Shown: positions 63,906 through 64,000 of the stretch, piece after piece | How positions within the stretch are numbered: position 1 is the stretch's first letter | How the letters are laid out: each line of letters opens with the position of its first letter | Assembly: GCA_903858115.1 (NCBI GenBank) | Contig: CAIOHR010000212.1 | Location: forward strand, 54,571-118,570 | Direction: 5' to 3' | Source of the DNA: an uncultured Pirellula sp. | GTDB taxonomy: Bacteria > Planctomycetota > Planctomycetia > Pirellulales > Pirellulaceae | Length of the DNA stretch: 64,000 bases | Translations under genes and position numbers: made by a program | Notes under the pieces: model-generated | Database searches by the model: none | What the model was told of the DNA's origin: nothing | Seen by the model: only the letters and a program-made list of their open reading frames with translations

Positions 63906-64000
63906 ATGACTACCGCTCGATTTCGGCTTGTGGATACAAAGGTGACTCGCTGGTATCATCTGGTTTCCAGATGCGTACGTTCCGCGTGGCTCCTCCAAGA
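63906..64000 (+). CDS. N-terminal part of a REP-associated (Y1-type) transposase, cut by window edge
   Basis: From ATG 63906 the frame is open to the window end (31 codons): MTTARFRLVDTKVTRWYHLVSRCVRSAWLLQ. The block T-x-YHxVSRCVRxAxL matches the N-terminus of the planctomycete RAYT/DUF1568 (Y1_Tnp, HUH) transposase family, where YHCVSRCVRRAFLC is usual. These enzymes act on single-stranded DNA at REP palindromes. The rest lies outside the window. Confidence 0.6.
   Translation, partial: MTTARFRLVDTKVTRWYHLVSRCVRSAWLLQ

Overview
The window is a contiguous piece of a planctomycete chromosome, most likely a Pirellulaceae-type organism (Rhodopirellula/Blastopirellula/Pirellula relatives). The evidence is a set of gene families largely confined to this group: DUF1549/DUF1553 and DUF1587-1592-1588-1585 cytochrome-type secreted proteins, Tat-exported DUF1552 proteins, a beta-ribofuranosylaminobenzene phosphate synthase of the tetrahydromethanopterin pathway, and a giant exported protein with the planctomycete N-terminal LETLEQR..FAAD sorting motif. 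No rRNA, tRNA or CRISPR was recognised. About 45 genes are supported on both strands, mostly with short spacers.

Layout. 1-8.4 kb: the start of a secreted protein (minus, cut by the window edge), an AAA ATPase, a CPBP membrane protease, a very long TPR protein, a nucleotide-sugar epimerase and metK. 8.5-13.7 kb: a flippase-like membrane protein, then a tight FHA-dapF-DUF374 acyltransferase-xseA operon with 4-bp overlaps and a small unknown ORF where xseB might be expected. 13.7-19 kb (minus): an MMPL/RND exporter, a redoxin-cytochrome-copper monooxygenase-EF-hand fusion and a glutamine cyclotransferase. 19-30 kb: planctomycete secreted proteins and lipoproteins, including an LpoB-like/COG3014 lipoprotein pair, a DUF1549/DUF1553 cytochrome protein and a glycine-rich repeat lipoprotein. 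30-34 kb and 40-44.6 kb: two separate DUF1592-DUF1552 cassettes in opposite orientation. Between them lie a sialidase-like protein, a rhomboid and SprT-like protease pair, a DUF2760 protein, the mptG-type kinase and gluQ. 44.7-53 kb: a LysR regulator (NhaR type), an HPF-like protein, a PhoD-like phosphatase with visibly more GC-rich coding, a GspE/PilB-like protein lacking both Walker motifs, pilT, hisF and carA. 53.4-58.4 kb: a secreted esterase and a tldD-pmbA pair in which TldD carries a Tat signal.

The most interesting part is 58.4-64 kb. A 1,501-residue exported protein ends in a Hint (intein-like) autoprocessing domain followed by a C-terminal module of about 104 residues. A small unrelated gene starts 3 bp after its stop. 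This is the architecture of a polymorphic toxin with its immunity gene. The tip module has a GNAT-like pattern that I cannot match to a known toxin family. Three further features set this locus apart: a heptanucleotide tandem repeat just inside the start codon that could cause frameshift switching, twin palindromic ATTGCAAT boxes 32 bp apart upstream, and an in-frame GC-rich palindromic insert inside the Hint domain. Immediately downstream are a 33-nt direct repeat and the 5' end of a REP-associated (Y1-type) transposase, so the locus sits beside mobile DNA.
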